From Bradysia coprophila (taxonomy: Eukaryota; Arthropoda; Insecta; Diptera; Sciaridae), in assembly GCF_014529535.1 (NCBI RefSeq), contig NW_023503746.1, positions 1,178,001-1,242,000 on the forward strand: 64,000 bases of DNA, in the 5' to 3' direction. Both the position numbers and the translations under genes were made by a program. Position 1 is the first letter of the stretch, and every line of letters starts with the position of its first letter. Under the pieces are notes generated by a model. The model searched no databases and was not told the origin of the DNA. It saw only the letters and a program-made list of their open reading frames with translations. Below, in pieces: positions 24,816 through 36,399 of this stretch.

Positions 24816-25576
24816 TCAGCTCTTTTGTAAGTTTAAGGTTAAATCTCCCGTTATAATATATCAAAAGATTTTTTAGAGCAACATTTTATGTCCCGTAACA
24901 CAAACAATAATACGAAAACCTACTTTGAAACAGGAAAATTCAACTGTCCTACAATTTTCATATTTGCCTCTGTTTTCTGCTTCTAAAACTCTAAGACTTT
25001 GTCGAAGACCTTAAACCTTAAAATTGAAACACTTTTCCATTTTTGGTCATTTCACCCGAATTCTACTCACAAAACTCTGAGACTTTGCCAAAAAAACCAA
25101 TTCTCCATCTGCCCCGCCAACAGAGTTAACCCTAAAAACCTAATTGAAACACTAAATTCCAACCGCCCGACATTTTTCATTATGGTCACCGTCTTATGCT
25201 TCCAAAATTCACACCACCATCTCTCCATCACTGCAACGATTATCACAGCAAACAAACCATTTCACGATTATACAATTTCTCGGTAACTAGCACACATACA
25301 CAAATTAGCTTTTATATGACATTTGTATGGAGACTTTGGGGAGGTCCAGCTCCCAAGATATGGGTTTTTTCCATCTTTTGAAAATTCCATTCTTATTTTT
25401 GGGCCATTATTAGCCTATAACCAAAATTTCAGGAAAATCTATGGAAACGTTTAGGAGTTGCTGGATCCACTTTTCCATAGGAACTAACCGAGTAAGGGGA
25501 GAAATCGTTGGTTGAAAAAATTGCTGTAAATATGCTCCGCCGTCCACAATTTTTTTTTAAAAACCTTTTATCGGTA

Positions 25577-27232
25577 GTGGACTTACAGGCCCGGACTGGC
25601 CATACTGGGCGTTCGGGCGATTCCCGAAGGGCCTTTTGCCTTAGTCGGGCGAGGTCCCGACAGGGCTTTTTTAAATTTCAACCATTTATTGTTCAAACAA
25701 ATGAAGCCTATTTTAGCGAACATAAAAAAATCTTTAATTTCCAATCGAAATTTTTCTACTGAGGCCTTTCCGGTAATTCTTCCTTCTATTTTTAATCGAA
25801 ATTTTTTTACTGAGACCTATATCTTAATTTTTCTTTGATGTTAAATCGAAATTTTCCTACTTAGGTCTTTCTGTTAATTTTTTCTTCGATTTCCAATCGA
25901 AATTTTCCTACTGAAACCTTTCTGTTAATTTTTCAAAAAATCATAAAATCAACAGAAAGGCCGCAGCAGGAAAATTTTGATTGGAAATCGAAAAAAATAA
26001 CAGAAAAGCCCTCAGTAAAGAAAATTTCCATTGGAAATCGAAAAAAATGAACAGAAAGACCCCAGTTGGAAAATTTTAATTGGAAATTGAAAAAAATCAA
26101 CAGAAAGACCTCAGTAGCAAAATTTCGATTCTAAATCGAAGAAAAATCAACAGAAAGGCCCCAGTGGGAATATTTTCATTGGAAATCGAAATAAAATTAA
26201 CGGCCTTTCTGTTTTCTCAGTAGAAAAATTTTAATTGGAAATCGAAAAAAATCAACAGAAAGACCTCAGTGGAAAAATTACGATTGGAAATCGAAAACAT
26301 TTTGATTAGAAATCAAAAAAAACTTAACAGAAAGGCCTCAGCAGAAAAATTTCGATTCTAAATCAGAAAAAAATCAACAGAAACACCTCAGTTGGAAAAT
26401 TTTCAATTGGAAATCGAAAAAAATTAACAGAAAAGCCCTCAGTAAAGAAAATTTCCATTGGAAATTGAAAAAAATTAACAGAAAGACCTCAGTGGAAAAA
26501 ATTAAGAGAAAGACCTCAGTGGAAAAATTACGATTGGAAATCGAAAAAATTTACAGAAAGGCCTCAGTAGAAAAATTTCGATAGATTAAGATTGGCTCGT
26601 TCGGTATGTGTTTAACCAATTCTACCAATTTAAATATCTTGAAATTATCAAAAACTTGTGGCAAGTTACAAAAAACCAAAACCCACCATAAACCGGTGGC
26701 GATCCCCTTGTCAACGGACAATACATAAACAAATTCCTTAATCTATTGGAAATCGAAAAAATTAGGAGAAAGGCCTTGAGTGGAAATATATCGATTGGAA
26801 ATCGAAAAAAAATTAACAGAAAGGCCCTCAGTAGAAAAATTTCGATTCTAAATCGAAGAAAAATGAATAGAAAGGCCCCAGTGGAAAAATTTCCATTGGA
26901 AATCGAAAAACGTTAACAGAAAGGCCTCAGTAGGAAAATTTCGATTGGATCAAATGGAATCAAAATTTATTTACATTTTTATATTCCACTCGAAAATTTT
27001 TACAATACTTTTGTTTTCTTTTAAAATTTTGCACCACCAAATCGCTGCGCCCTAGGCAAATGTCACAATTGTCCGTGGCGGAACTGTTTGATTCACATAC
27101 ACTGTGTAAGTTACACAATATTAATTAGTCATACGAATCGAGGGCCTAATTGAAAAAAGTCGCCCGAACAGAAGGGGCTTTTGACTTTTTCCCCGAAGGG
27201 CTTTTTTGAGCCAGTCCGGGCCTGGTGGACTT
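25577..27232. mobile_element. hAT-like non-autonomous element with 8-bp target duplication
   Basis: GTGGACTT occurs on both flanks (25577-25584 and 27225-27232). Between them the element starts ACAGGCCCGGACTGGCC and ends GAGCCAGTCCGGGCCTG, good TIRs with GGGCTTTT just inside. Eight-base duplications and CAGG-CCGG ends are typical of hAT elements. No transposase remains; the interior is mostly a tandem array. It sits inside an older GGACTTGCGTCAC-type sequence, which resumes at once after the right duplication. Confidence 0.82.
25745..26950. repeat. Tandem array of about 55-bp units inside the hAT-like element
   Basis: The unit is approximately GGAAATCGAAAAAAATTAAC, then AGAAAGGCCTCAGTAGAAAA, then TTTCGATT. 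About four units at the left (25745-25940) are in one orientation and the remaining twenty or so run the opposite way. A unique stretch of about 170 bp (26580-26750) breaks the array. Units differ by a few bases and small indels. Confidence 0.8.
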
Positions 27233-27803
27233 GCGTCACGCCCGCTTACTAACGTGTGGTCATGATTCACGTCTGGTCAAAGAATGTATAGACGTGCTGA
27301 ATGAACTTAGAAATCGTAAAATGGAATGAAGAGGCTGATGAGTTCGCCACTATAAGATCGGGCAGTGATGTTACAAAACCGGAGTCGAACTTTGGTTGCA
27401 CAATGGCTGCAACAAGAACATCTACAACTGTTGGCGGTCTAGCAAGGAGGAAGCTATTCCGACCAATTATGTCGAAATACTGGAGTAATGAACTAACTTA
27501 ATAGACTTACGAGATCAGAAATAAGGCGAGTAGTTGGCGTGATTTCGATACACTGCAAGCTTAACGTTTATCTCTAATAGATCGGTCTATCGAACCCTAT
27601 CTGTTCTTGTGGTCTGGCAGCTGAGACTGATGTGGACAATTCCATGGTGTTATGATGTGGGGAACGGCTAGTTATCTAGGAAGTACAAAAGCTAGAAAAA
27701 TAAGACGAACAGTTTTTGTTTATGAATCGAGGATTTACAATAACATTTTCGAAGATTAGAAAGCTGTAGGACACCAGAAATACGGTTCCTATTTCACGAA
27801 TTC

Positions 27804-28010
27804 CTAAATTACATGAACTTGCATTTTCTTAGGGAATGCCCATTTTACACCAATCTCAGGTTTCGCACCTTCGGGTATTACTCTGTGAACTCCAAGTTGA
27901 GTATCTACCATGATTAGATGGCCAATACCTAAACCACTCCTTATCGAAATTTCCTTAATAGAGGTAGTAAGGTCAGGGAGTTCGTGCGTCTCAATAAAGT
28001 AGCCTCCCAA
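27804..28010 (-). other. Unassigned 68-codon open frame
   Basis: Protein-like composition (for example GLGIGHLIMVDTQLGVHRV) and no low complexity, but no recognised family and no exon boundaries I can define. It may be a remnant of a gene or element. Nothing else is seen between 27300 and 28750. Confidence 0.2.
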
Positions 28011-28750
28011 AACTCTAATCTAATCGAGCTGTAAAAACTATCACTGACAAGTGGATAAAAATGATGACATTGACCTAAATAACATTTTTTCAATAATATT
28101 TTTAGTTACGTCGTCTGGATGACGATTTGAGATATCAAAATACCACCCGTAATTTGCATAAGAAATAGTTCCGGAATGAGTCAATTTAAAAGGTAATCTG
28201 TCCTATCGTTTACCGGTTGGATGTAATTTACTTTGACTGTTCTTATCTGGACGAACGAACCATATGAATAACATTGTAGGTGACCGGCGCGACCTCTATT
28301 CACTCATTTATTTATGCATTTGGATTGACTCAACCCAAAGAATTTAAAAAAGACTGAGTATCTATCATAGATGGCAATCATATCCGTGGTATAATTATCG
28401 AGTCTGCTACTTCTATCTGCTCGATAAAGCAGATGGAAAATCTTTTAACGCTTGCAATTTGTTCTTTTGTATTGAGATTGATGTATGCCATACGATAAAT
28501 AAATAAATCTATAAATTTTGCGCCTTCAGCTCAGATATACAAACGCTGCACTTATCGATAAGACAATTATCAAACCTTGTTACTCAAAAAACACATTGGT
28601 GATCTTACCCTCTGTACTCTCATTTAATATAACATTCAATTCATATTCGGTCATAATACAGGATTTGTGCTAATCCGAAACACACGCAGAACTTTGTAGC
28701 CACTGTGTCACCAATGTCAATTAAATACGTCACTTACAGCTGTGCATTTT

Positions 28751-29804
28751 TAGACCCGTACGAAGTACTGGGGTCTTATAGGTTTACGCATACGTTTGTA
28801 ACACGTCGAATTGGACTCCCTGAGTAAGGGGAAACCTATTGTGGTTGTCTAGAGATGCCAAATCCGCGAAAAAAAAGTCCGTCTGTCCGTCTGTCCGTCT
28901 GTCTGTCTGCACGATAACTTGAGTAAAACGCATCCGATTTTGAAAATTCTTTTTTTTCCCGTTTGGTAATGTCAAAAGACAGGCTAAGTTCGAAGATGAG
29001 TGATTTTGGATCGACCCCTCCCGAGCTGTGGCCCAATAAGTGCTTTACGGTTTTTCGAAGATATCTCCGGACATTTAAACGTTAAACTTGTAAGTGATAC
29101 GTCAAATAAAAGGTATTTACAATACCGATCGACAAAAAAAAAGTTTATGGAAATCGGATGACCGACTCGTGAGTTAGACCCCTTGGTGTGGAACAGGCAC
29201 AGGGCGGCAAGCAGTTTTTGCTTGTAGGTCGGCCAAATTTGAACATATTTCGTTCGTTTTAGCTTTATTAGATAGGTATTGACCGTACCAATCAGGGAAA
29301 AAAAATTAATGAAATTATGTTCTCCGGAGCGTGAGCTAGGTCTCTTGGAGTGAGCTCTTATCTGGCTACTCGGCCGTACAGTGAACGTGGAGTATTTTGT
29401 CAATATCTCGAGTAAATTTTGACCGAATTTCATGATTTTTTTTTGTTTGAAAGGTATTAACGAATGTAAAGCGTCGGTACTATTTCCGGTCTACTAACAA
29501 AATGGCTGCCGGCGGCCATATTGGATTTTAGTAAAATAGAAATATCTTGGGAAAAATGATACTTAGAGAGTTTCTGTTAACATGGAAATAATTTGTTATG
29601 TGTGTGGGGTTTCAGGGATTCCATATACGGACATCTATATATACCTATATACAGCTATATTGAGCTATATACAGGCATATAGAGCTATATAATAGCATAT
29701 ATTTATCTGTGAAATGTTTATTTATAGTGAAATATAGTTAAATATAGCGGTATATAGCTGTTTAAATAGGAATTTATGAAATTTGTCTTCGTACGGGGCT
29801 GTCT
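28751..29804 (+). mobile_element. Repeat element of the GTCCGTCTG family, copy 1
   Basis: Starts TAGACCCGTACGAAGTACTG and contains a GTCCGTCTGTCCGTCTGTC run at about 28880, then GCTAAGTTCGAAGATGAGTG and ACGTCAAATAAAAGGTATTT. All of these recur, inverted, at 41459-42002. The right limit is set at CGTACGGGGCTGTC (about 29804), with a degenerate TATATAGCTA run before it. No transposase. Confidence 0.65.
29600..29765. repeat. Low-complexity TATAGCTATA-type repeat
   Basis: Irregular repetition of TATAGCTATA, CATATAGAGCTATAT and similar 10-12 bp strings. Confidence 0.7.
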
Positions 29805-30540
29805 ATATTGCCTCCGGCAATTTAGTTGTATATGATAACAAGGCAAAGAGTGGATAATGTAAGTGATTTTAAAGGGAGAATAGTTTTTCAGCAGAGAAGA
29901 AAATGAAGTAAGAGAAATGAAGAGTTTCACATTAAAGGCTTTTGATACGAATAGGTGTTTCGTACGGGTCGGCGTTAGCTATGTTTTTAATGGCAAAATT
30001 AAATTTCCATCAAAATCATCATGTTTTTATGGGTAAAAATTGAATAGAACTCATCATTATATACATAGTTCCTTTATGGTTTACACATTTGACGCTCTAC
30101 AGTTATATGGAATGGGGTACATGTATTTTTCCATTCCACTTTCGTATACCATGCATTACATCAACGTTGATTCTGTTAATGAAAATTTAATTAAACTTTT
30201 TTTTTCCACATAATTGGATAATAAAAATGCAGCCAGATATTCCGTTCGAACGTTTTAGTTTCACATTTAAAAAAAGATCCCATGGCAAAATCAATTTAAA
30301 TTTTAATATCAGTACGCCAACACGCTTAAGGCCGTCTCATTAAATTTTTCCCGATCAATAAAAAAGATGTGGAAAATTCTAATACCTTTTATGTTGCAGG
30401 GATCATTCATGTCAAATGCAGATTAAGGCTATAATTTAATAAAAATATTTCGATAACCTCTCAGAAATTGCTAATCATTGCAGCAGCAGCAACAACAGAC
30501 AATGAAGTTCGCGTTACTTACTGCTGCTGCAAAATCTTTC

Positions 30541-30823
30541 AACTTCATTTTTCTTATAATTCACTAAATACCTGAATCGAATTTGTAGCATTAAGTGCCC
30601 AGTGTCATAATCTTTTATTACGAAAATAACAACCAAAGTAACGTTGGAATACACTCGCGGAATTTTGAAAGCCGACACATTTTCTGTTTCTGTGTTTTAC
30701 TTGAGTTTCTGATTTCTACATGTAAAAATACATGCAAAATTCACAAAAGACCAGTAAAACACAAATCAGAAAATGTGTCGGTTTTCAATGTCGGTTTTAG
30801 TGAATTATAAGAAAAATGAAATT
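30541..30823. mobile_element. Foldback/MITE about 283 bp
   Basis: AACTTCATTTTTCTTATAAT at the left is inverted as ATTATAAGAAAAATGAAATT at the right. An inner stem pairs CCGACACATTTTCTG with CAGAAAATGTGTCGG. Confidence 0.7.
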
Positions 30824-30855
30824 GGATTTAACTGGTTTTGATAAATTCCTCTTCG

Positions 30856-32523
30856 GGAAGATGCGGGAAAAGGCAATAAGAACGCATAAGATTCTATTCG
30901 GTACAATTAGGCCGTGTGTCACCGCACATTCTTTAAAAGAATTAAAAAATTCTCAAATAAGTTGACATTTTTAGTCCAAACATTTCTGACAACAAACTTG
31001 ATGTAAGCCTACACGCCAAATTTTCCAATTTTCAACAAACTAATCCTCGCCGAGTTAATACTGCAAAATACGAATACGACACACAATTTGTGACTTGGAC
31101 TTTGCCAAACAAAAACAAATTAACAATATAATAGCATTTCAGTTGATCGCTAACAAAAATCGAATACACACAACATTGTCCTACAAGTTCACCACACTAA
31201 TTTTAACTGAAAGCCAGACTTCCACTTCCAAGGTCTTTAGGCAATATATACCTTGCGCTTTGCGTATTTGTGGGGAACATGCAAGAGTTCATCACAGTAG
31301 GCTATTGAACCCACTAAAATCTAATTTTAAATCGCTAGAATAATTCCATAAATCTAAATGTGATACTAACAAACCACGTGTTTCAATAAGTCCTGGGAGC
31401 GATCCTGAAGACATGGACCTAATCTTTTTGGGCTGAACGGCGTACTTTCGTTCACTTTTCCAAGCCGTTTCAAGAAATATCACTAAATAACTAAAGAAAT
31501 TCAACATTACATCTACATTACACATTACATAACACATTGCACATTACATTACATTACATTTGCGAACTTTTAAAGTACTCACAAAAGTTCACCAAAGTGC
31601 GCTGCTGAACCCAGAAAAAGTTAAGCCAATATTACGTAATATTGCAAGGTTCAGTGAGCGAATCTAGCTACTAATACCCAACTTTTTCTGGGTTCAGCAG
31701 CGCACTTTGGTGAACTTTTGTGAGTACTTTAAAAGTTCGCAAACCAAAAAATTTTATCTCGCCGATTGGCTTCAGAAATCAAAGATGCAGTTTGTAACGC
31801 TACATTGCATTACATTACATTACAATGTAATGTAATGTGCAATGTGTAATGTAATGTGCAATGTAGATGTAATGTTGGATTTCTTTAGTTATTTAGTGAT
31901 ATTTCTTGAAAGGGCTTGGAAAAGTGAACGAAAGTACGCCGTTCAGCCCAAAAAGATTAGGTCCATGTCTTCAGGATCGCTCCCAGGACTTATTGAAACA
32001 CGTGGTTTGTTAGTATCACATTTAGATTTATGGAATTATTCTAGCGATTTAAAATTAGATTTTAGTGGGTTCAATATCCTACTGTGATGAACTTTTGCAT
32101 TTTCCCCACAAATACGCAAAGCGCAAGTTATATATTGCCTAAAGACCTTGGAAGTGGAAGTCTGGCTTACAGTTAAAATTAGTGTGGTGAACTTGTAGGA
32201 CAATGTTTTGTGTATTCGATTTTTGTTAGCGATCAACTGAAATGCTATTATATTGTCAATTTGTTTTTGTTTGGCAAAGTCCAAGTCACAAATTGTGTGT
32301 CGTATTCGTATTTTGCAGTATTAACTCGGCGAGGATTAGTTTGTTGAAAATTGGAAAATTTGGCGTGTAGGCTTACATCAAGTTTGTTGTCAGAAATGTT
32401 CGGACTAAAAATGTCAACTTATTTGAGAATTTTTTAATTCTTTTAAAGAATGTGCGGTGACACACGGCCTAATTGTACCGAATAGAATCTTATGCGTTCT
32501 TATTGCCTTTTCCCGCATCTTCC
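30856..32523. mobile_element. Foldback element: two inverted 664-bp arms
   Basis: Arms at 30856-31519 (-) and 31860-32523 (+) are nearly identical inverted copies. The outer ends are GGAAGATGCGGG and its complement. The inner ends run into ATTAC pentamer repeats (31520-31560 and 31800-31866). The 340-bp centre holds a second palindrome (31561-31741). No transposase-like frame. Confidence 0.85.
31561..31741. repeat. Perfect 62-bp-arm palindrome at the centre of the foldback
   Basis: The left arm 31561-31622 (TGCGAACTTTTAAAG...) is matched base for base, inverted, at 31680-31741. A 57-bp loop lies between. Probably a separate small element inside the larger one. Confidence 0.85.
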
Positions 32524-34120
32524 GGTATTTGAAGAAAATATTTACACGTTGTCGGGTCGGCCCTAAAACTTTTTTGGCTCACGAAAACTCTAAAAACTAA
32601 AATTTGAGTCTTACGGTAAGTTTTGGCTACGAGAGGCTAGTAATGTGTAAGCACGTTTTTAGTTCCAGACTCAAAGGCACTCCCAGAACAGGCAAAAGAA
32701 AAAAATTTAAATAAGAGGCCTCCACGAAGCAGTTGCCTGGAATTCTCATTTAAATTCAGTTTTTAATGTTGATATAAGCTGCTGCGTTATGGACGTTCCC
32801 GTTCCATACAAAATAAAAGGCCAAATGACAGTTCATAAAATGTGTTTCTTTGCCTGTTCTTGGAGTGCGCTGCCCAGAACTAATTTTGACAAGATCTTCG
32901 CTGTTTTAACCGGCTTATGGACGCTACTTACGAAAAAGTAACTCAGCAGCTCTGCCGACAGCTCTGCAGAAAAATATTTTTTTTGATCAGATCTTTCATG
33001 CACACGGAATTCACGGCGTCAGTGCGCCTTCTATTTCAAAACATACAGCATAACGGGTCGTTTTACCGCTTAGCTTTTGCCATTTCTGGCACATACATTT
33101 TGTGTCAAAATTTCATACCACCGGTTGGGTGTATACTTGGCTTATTATATGACGTCAGCGTTATTTTGCCCAAATATTTTACCCAAATATTTTACCCAAA
33201 TATTTTACCCATTTCTTACCGAAAATCACTCACGATCCTCTTCATTTTTGGTATTTTTCTTATATTTCACGATTTTTTAGAATCCCTATGGCCACAAAGG
33301 ACGTTCCCTGAATGAAAGAATCATCGGAAGTATATAAATCTGCAGCCCGATTGAAATTTAATATTTTCAAATCATCAACCACATCAATGTCGTTGTATAC
33401 GTTAACATCGTACCGACAATTGTGTTTCTTCTCTTACCCGGATGTGTCATTTTTCCAGAAATTATCCCAGTAATTTTCTTCTCCGGTTTTCACACTCAAT
33501 AAAATTCAATTTCAAACACCCAGTTTCAAACTAACTTGTATCATTACGATACACCATCTATTGCATATAATGTTAGGTTGCTGTATGTATACATCTTGTT
33601 CGTGGTCGTTATGCTCGAACAGGATCTGTTTGAATTTAATTATTTGTCAGTTAACATCCATTTACCATGGTAAGACAAAATAATTACATCCTGTAGGACT
33701 GAATATATTATGCTTCACATGATGCAGCATCAATACCGAAGCTAACATGGTATGTACAAAGACGAAACGGAACGGCTAGTGGCAATTTAAACAAAACAGA
33801 AAACACGGTTTAGTCTTATAAATGTGGCATTCATTACGTGCAGTATTCACATTCTACCTAATAACAAAAATCGATAAAGTTGAGGTTTTGAGACGCTTAT
33901 ATATTGTCAGAACTTATACACTGCAGTTTGCTCATGTATCATCAGACATCCACATCGACTATTATCAAACGGTCACAATTTATGGCTAATCGGTCAATTC
34001 TATTGAAAAAGATGGATTGTGTTTGCCGTCTAGGAAAGGTTAAACGAAATGACTGTATATTCAGCCTTGTATGTCGTGTCGAAATGGAAAGTTTTGCGAA
34101 AAAGATGTGGAAATCATGGC
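32524..34120. other. Unassigned region with a short 14-bp tandem
   Basis: At 33166-33212 a 14-bp unit (close to CCAAATATTTTACC) is repeated three to four times. A 132-codon open frame (32917-33315) spans it, but has biased composition and no family resemblance. Nothing else supported. Confidence 0.5.
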
Positions 34121-34139
34121 CCTACGTTAGTGAAGGGCC

Positions 34140-35640
34140 GTGACGCAAGTCCGTTCACACTGAAAAATTTGACAAAAAGTTTTCCGCAGGACTGAGGAAC
34201 ATATATACACGAACTTTTTGACTTTTCCCCCTTTGCTCCTACTACCTCCAAAGTATTTTATTCGCAATCTGGGCATCCATACGAGTTCAACGAGCTATCA
34301 CACGCCTCATAAGGTTAAGATTTGGCCGAGATATTACATTTCAAAACTTGGAAATTTGCAGAAATTTGTATGAAGAAATTAATTTTCATACATTTTGAAA
34401 TTGATGAATTTTACCAACCTTTGTTACTTTGTTACAACGAAACTTTTGAATTTACCGGTGAATTTGTCTGAAATTTTCAGGGTATGTTATATTAAGGACG
34501 TAATTCTAAGAAACTAATTTGAAGGAATTTTTATAAAAGCTTATAATTTCGGAGCTATGAGCGTGTTAACCTATTGAGCTATGGGACCTATAACTCGGAA
34601 AATATGGCAGATAGAAAGTTCGTTTAAAAGACAAATTTATAGAGTTTCAGATTTCATTTGACACGTGTTTCATGGTTTTCCTAAAAAGTCGTCTATTTGG
34701 GAGCTATGAGCGTTTTAAGTGCGAGCTATGTCAGCCATAACTTGGAAAATACTGCAGATAGAAACCTCGTGTAAAAGACAAAGTTATAGAGTTTTAGATT
34801 CTAGTCGATACGTGTTTCATGGTTTTCCTAAAAAGTCGTCTATTTGGGAGCTATGAGCGTTTTAAGTGCGAGCTATGTCAGCCATAACTTGGAAAATACT
34901 GCAGATAGAAACCTCGTGTAAAAGACAAAGTTATAGAGTTTTAGATTCTAGTCGATACGTGTTTCATGGTTTTCCTAAAAAGTCGACTATTTGGGAGGTA
35001 TGAGCGTTTTAAGTGCGAGCTATGTCAGCCATAACTCGGAAAATACTGCAGATAGAAACCTCGTGTAAAAGACAAAGTTATAGAGTTTTAGATTCTAGTC
35101 GATACGTGTTTCATGGTTTTCCTAAAAAGTCGACTATTTGGGAGCTATGAGCGTTTTAAGTGCGTCAAATTTTCGATTTTCGTCAAATTTTCTATTTTTA
35201 TCAAAGAGATCAAAGAGAAAGTTATACAATTATGTAAGAAGAATATTTTCGTTCAAACTGCACAATATGATTGTCTATTATCTGCGACCAAATTCTAAAA
35301 AAGCACAACTTAGTTTGCGTCACAAGTGGCAGATGTTGAGGAAGGAAAATTTTAAAAATTGTGAAATATATTCCTAAAAATGGAATTCAAACGGAAGAAA
35401 GCCGAATCATCTGCCACTTTTTGACGCAAACTTTTTTATTATAATTTTCTTCCTAAAATTTTTCTGGTAAATTTTTGTTGATAAAACTTTCGCGTACTTT
35501 CCTCATCAGCTGCCATTTGTGACGCATACCTTTTTGCGTGTCGAACCTGTAAGCGTCACCTACACCGATATCAGTTCTTTTGTAAGTGGATAACAGGACT
35601 TGCGTCACACCTCCACTGTAAGTGGTTTTGGGCGATTTTC
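34140..35640 (+). mobile_element. TIR-type repeat with internal 147-bp tandem
   Basis: Left end GTGACGCAAGTCC and right end GGACTTGCGTCAC are inverted to each other. The interior is related to 22829-23745, mostly in the opposite orientation, and is expanded here by tandem repeats. The small open frames inside are not genes. Confidence 0.7.
34551..35165 (+). repeat. Tandem repeat, period 147 bp, about four units
   Basis: CGTGTTTCATGGTTTTCC starts at 34664, 34811, 34958 and 35105, exactly 147 bp apart each time. The first two complete units are almost identical and the third differs at a few positions. A diverged partial unit precedes them. Confidence 0.92.
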
Positions 35641-35798
35641 AATTCGAGAAAAATTACGGGAAGATTTACGGGATGCTCCAGCTGCCTCTGAGTGTGATAC
35701 AACACAAAAAAAAAACAATTATTACATATCGTTAATGGTCAGCATATTTATGTATTGATAAAGACCGTTCACAATTCCATAAAGAAAACCAATTCCGT

Positions 35799-36188
35799 TT
35801 AAAGCAAATTGACAAATGTTTCACCTTCAATTTTGGCTACATTCTCCAATGCGGCAATGTCGTTCGCCAATTTCAAATCGGCTCCATTTACAATGGTCTG
35901 ATCTGGCCACAACGATTCCCAGGTGACAGGAAGTCGACTTTTCTCCGACTCCAAAAGACTTAGCACGGTCGCCTGACATTTAGCTGCCTGTGCGGTTAAA
36001 TCTGCAGTGAGTACATCAATGCTGGCCCCTTCGGTTGTTTGTAGTTCCGGACATGAAGTCATGGACACTCTTAGTCTAGCCGTTTTACCACCACTAAGGC
36101 TTTCCAAAAGGGATGAATCCAGTTGTGTAGATGCCATCACTGCTGACAGCAGTACCAAGCAAAAGACTAAGTGCAACGTAGGTGTCAT
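35799..36188 (-). CDS. Small secreted protein, 129 residues, unrecognised
   Basis: The N-terminus MTPTLHLVFCLVLLSAVMAS is a clear signal peptide. The mature part has two Cys (in MTSCPEL and AAKCQAT) that could form one disulfide, and no domain I recognise. The ATG is one base after a 3' splice site, CAG|A: a 74-bp intron (36190-36263, GTAGGT to TTTCAG) separates it from a 5' UTR exon. The open frame runs further upstream through that intron, but I chose the inner ATG because it gives the signal peptide and follows the splice. A CTTATCTTATCT pair upstream suggests GATA-factor control, perhaps gut or fat body. It is an isolated gene among repeats. Confidence 0.72.
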   Translation of the reverse strand: MTPTLHLVFCLVLLSAVMASTQLDSSLLESLSGGKTARLRVSMTSCPELQTTEGASIDVLTADLTAQAAKCQATVLSLLESEKSRLPVTWESLWPDQTIVNGADLKLANDIAALENVAKIEGETFVNLL

Positions 36189-36263
36189 TCTGAAAATATT
36201 CAGTTTGAAGATAACGTAAAACTGAATTTCAAATATGAACAACAGTCGATTAAGATGACCTAC

Positions 36264-36340
36264 CTTAACGCTATTCAAGTTGCTGCTTTCCTCTCGAGCG
36301 AACAGTTGAGAACTGATGTTTTGAAAATGATTTAGCTTTA
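36264..36340 (-). promoter_or_regulatory. 5' UTR exon and likely start site of the small secreted-protein gene
   Basis: On the minus strand the exon ends CGTTAAG before GTAGGTC. TCAGTT, an arthropod initiator-like string, lies about 60 bp further upstream. Two overlapping GATA-type motifs (CTTATCTTATCT) are at about 36375-36390. I see no convincing TATA box. Confidence 0.45.
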
Positions 36341-36399
36341 ACATCGACTTAGGGTGAACTCTTTAAGAGTTCAGATAAGATAAGGTCTTTTTTGTCTTC

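Noticed and set aside
28870..28915. GTCCGTCTG run as a CRISPR-like or simple satellite array
   Set aside because: Short (about 40 bp) and inside a dispersed transposon present in two copies. No spacers.
24128..32284. Open frames of 77-82 codons on both strands conserved in three places
   Set aside because: They belong to the 664-bp repeat, whose entire DNA is equally conserved. Frames on both strands of one repeat cannot both be taken as genes.
32917..33315. 132-codon open frame with hydrophobic C-terminal half
   Set aside because: Spans a 14-bp tandem repeat (KYFTQIFYPNI-type repetition), no signal peptide or family, a second frame overlaps it.
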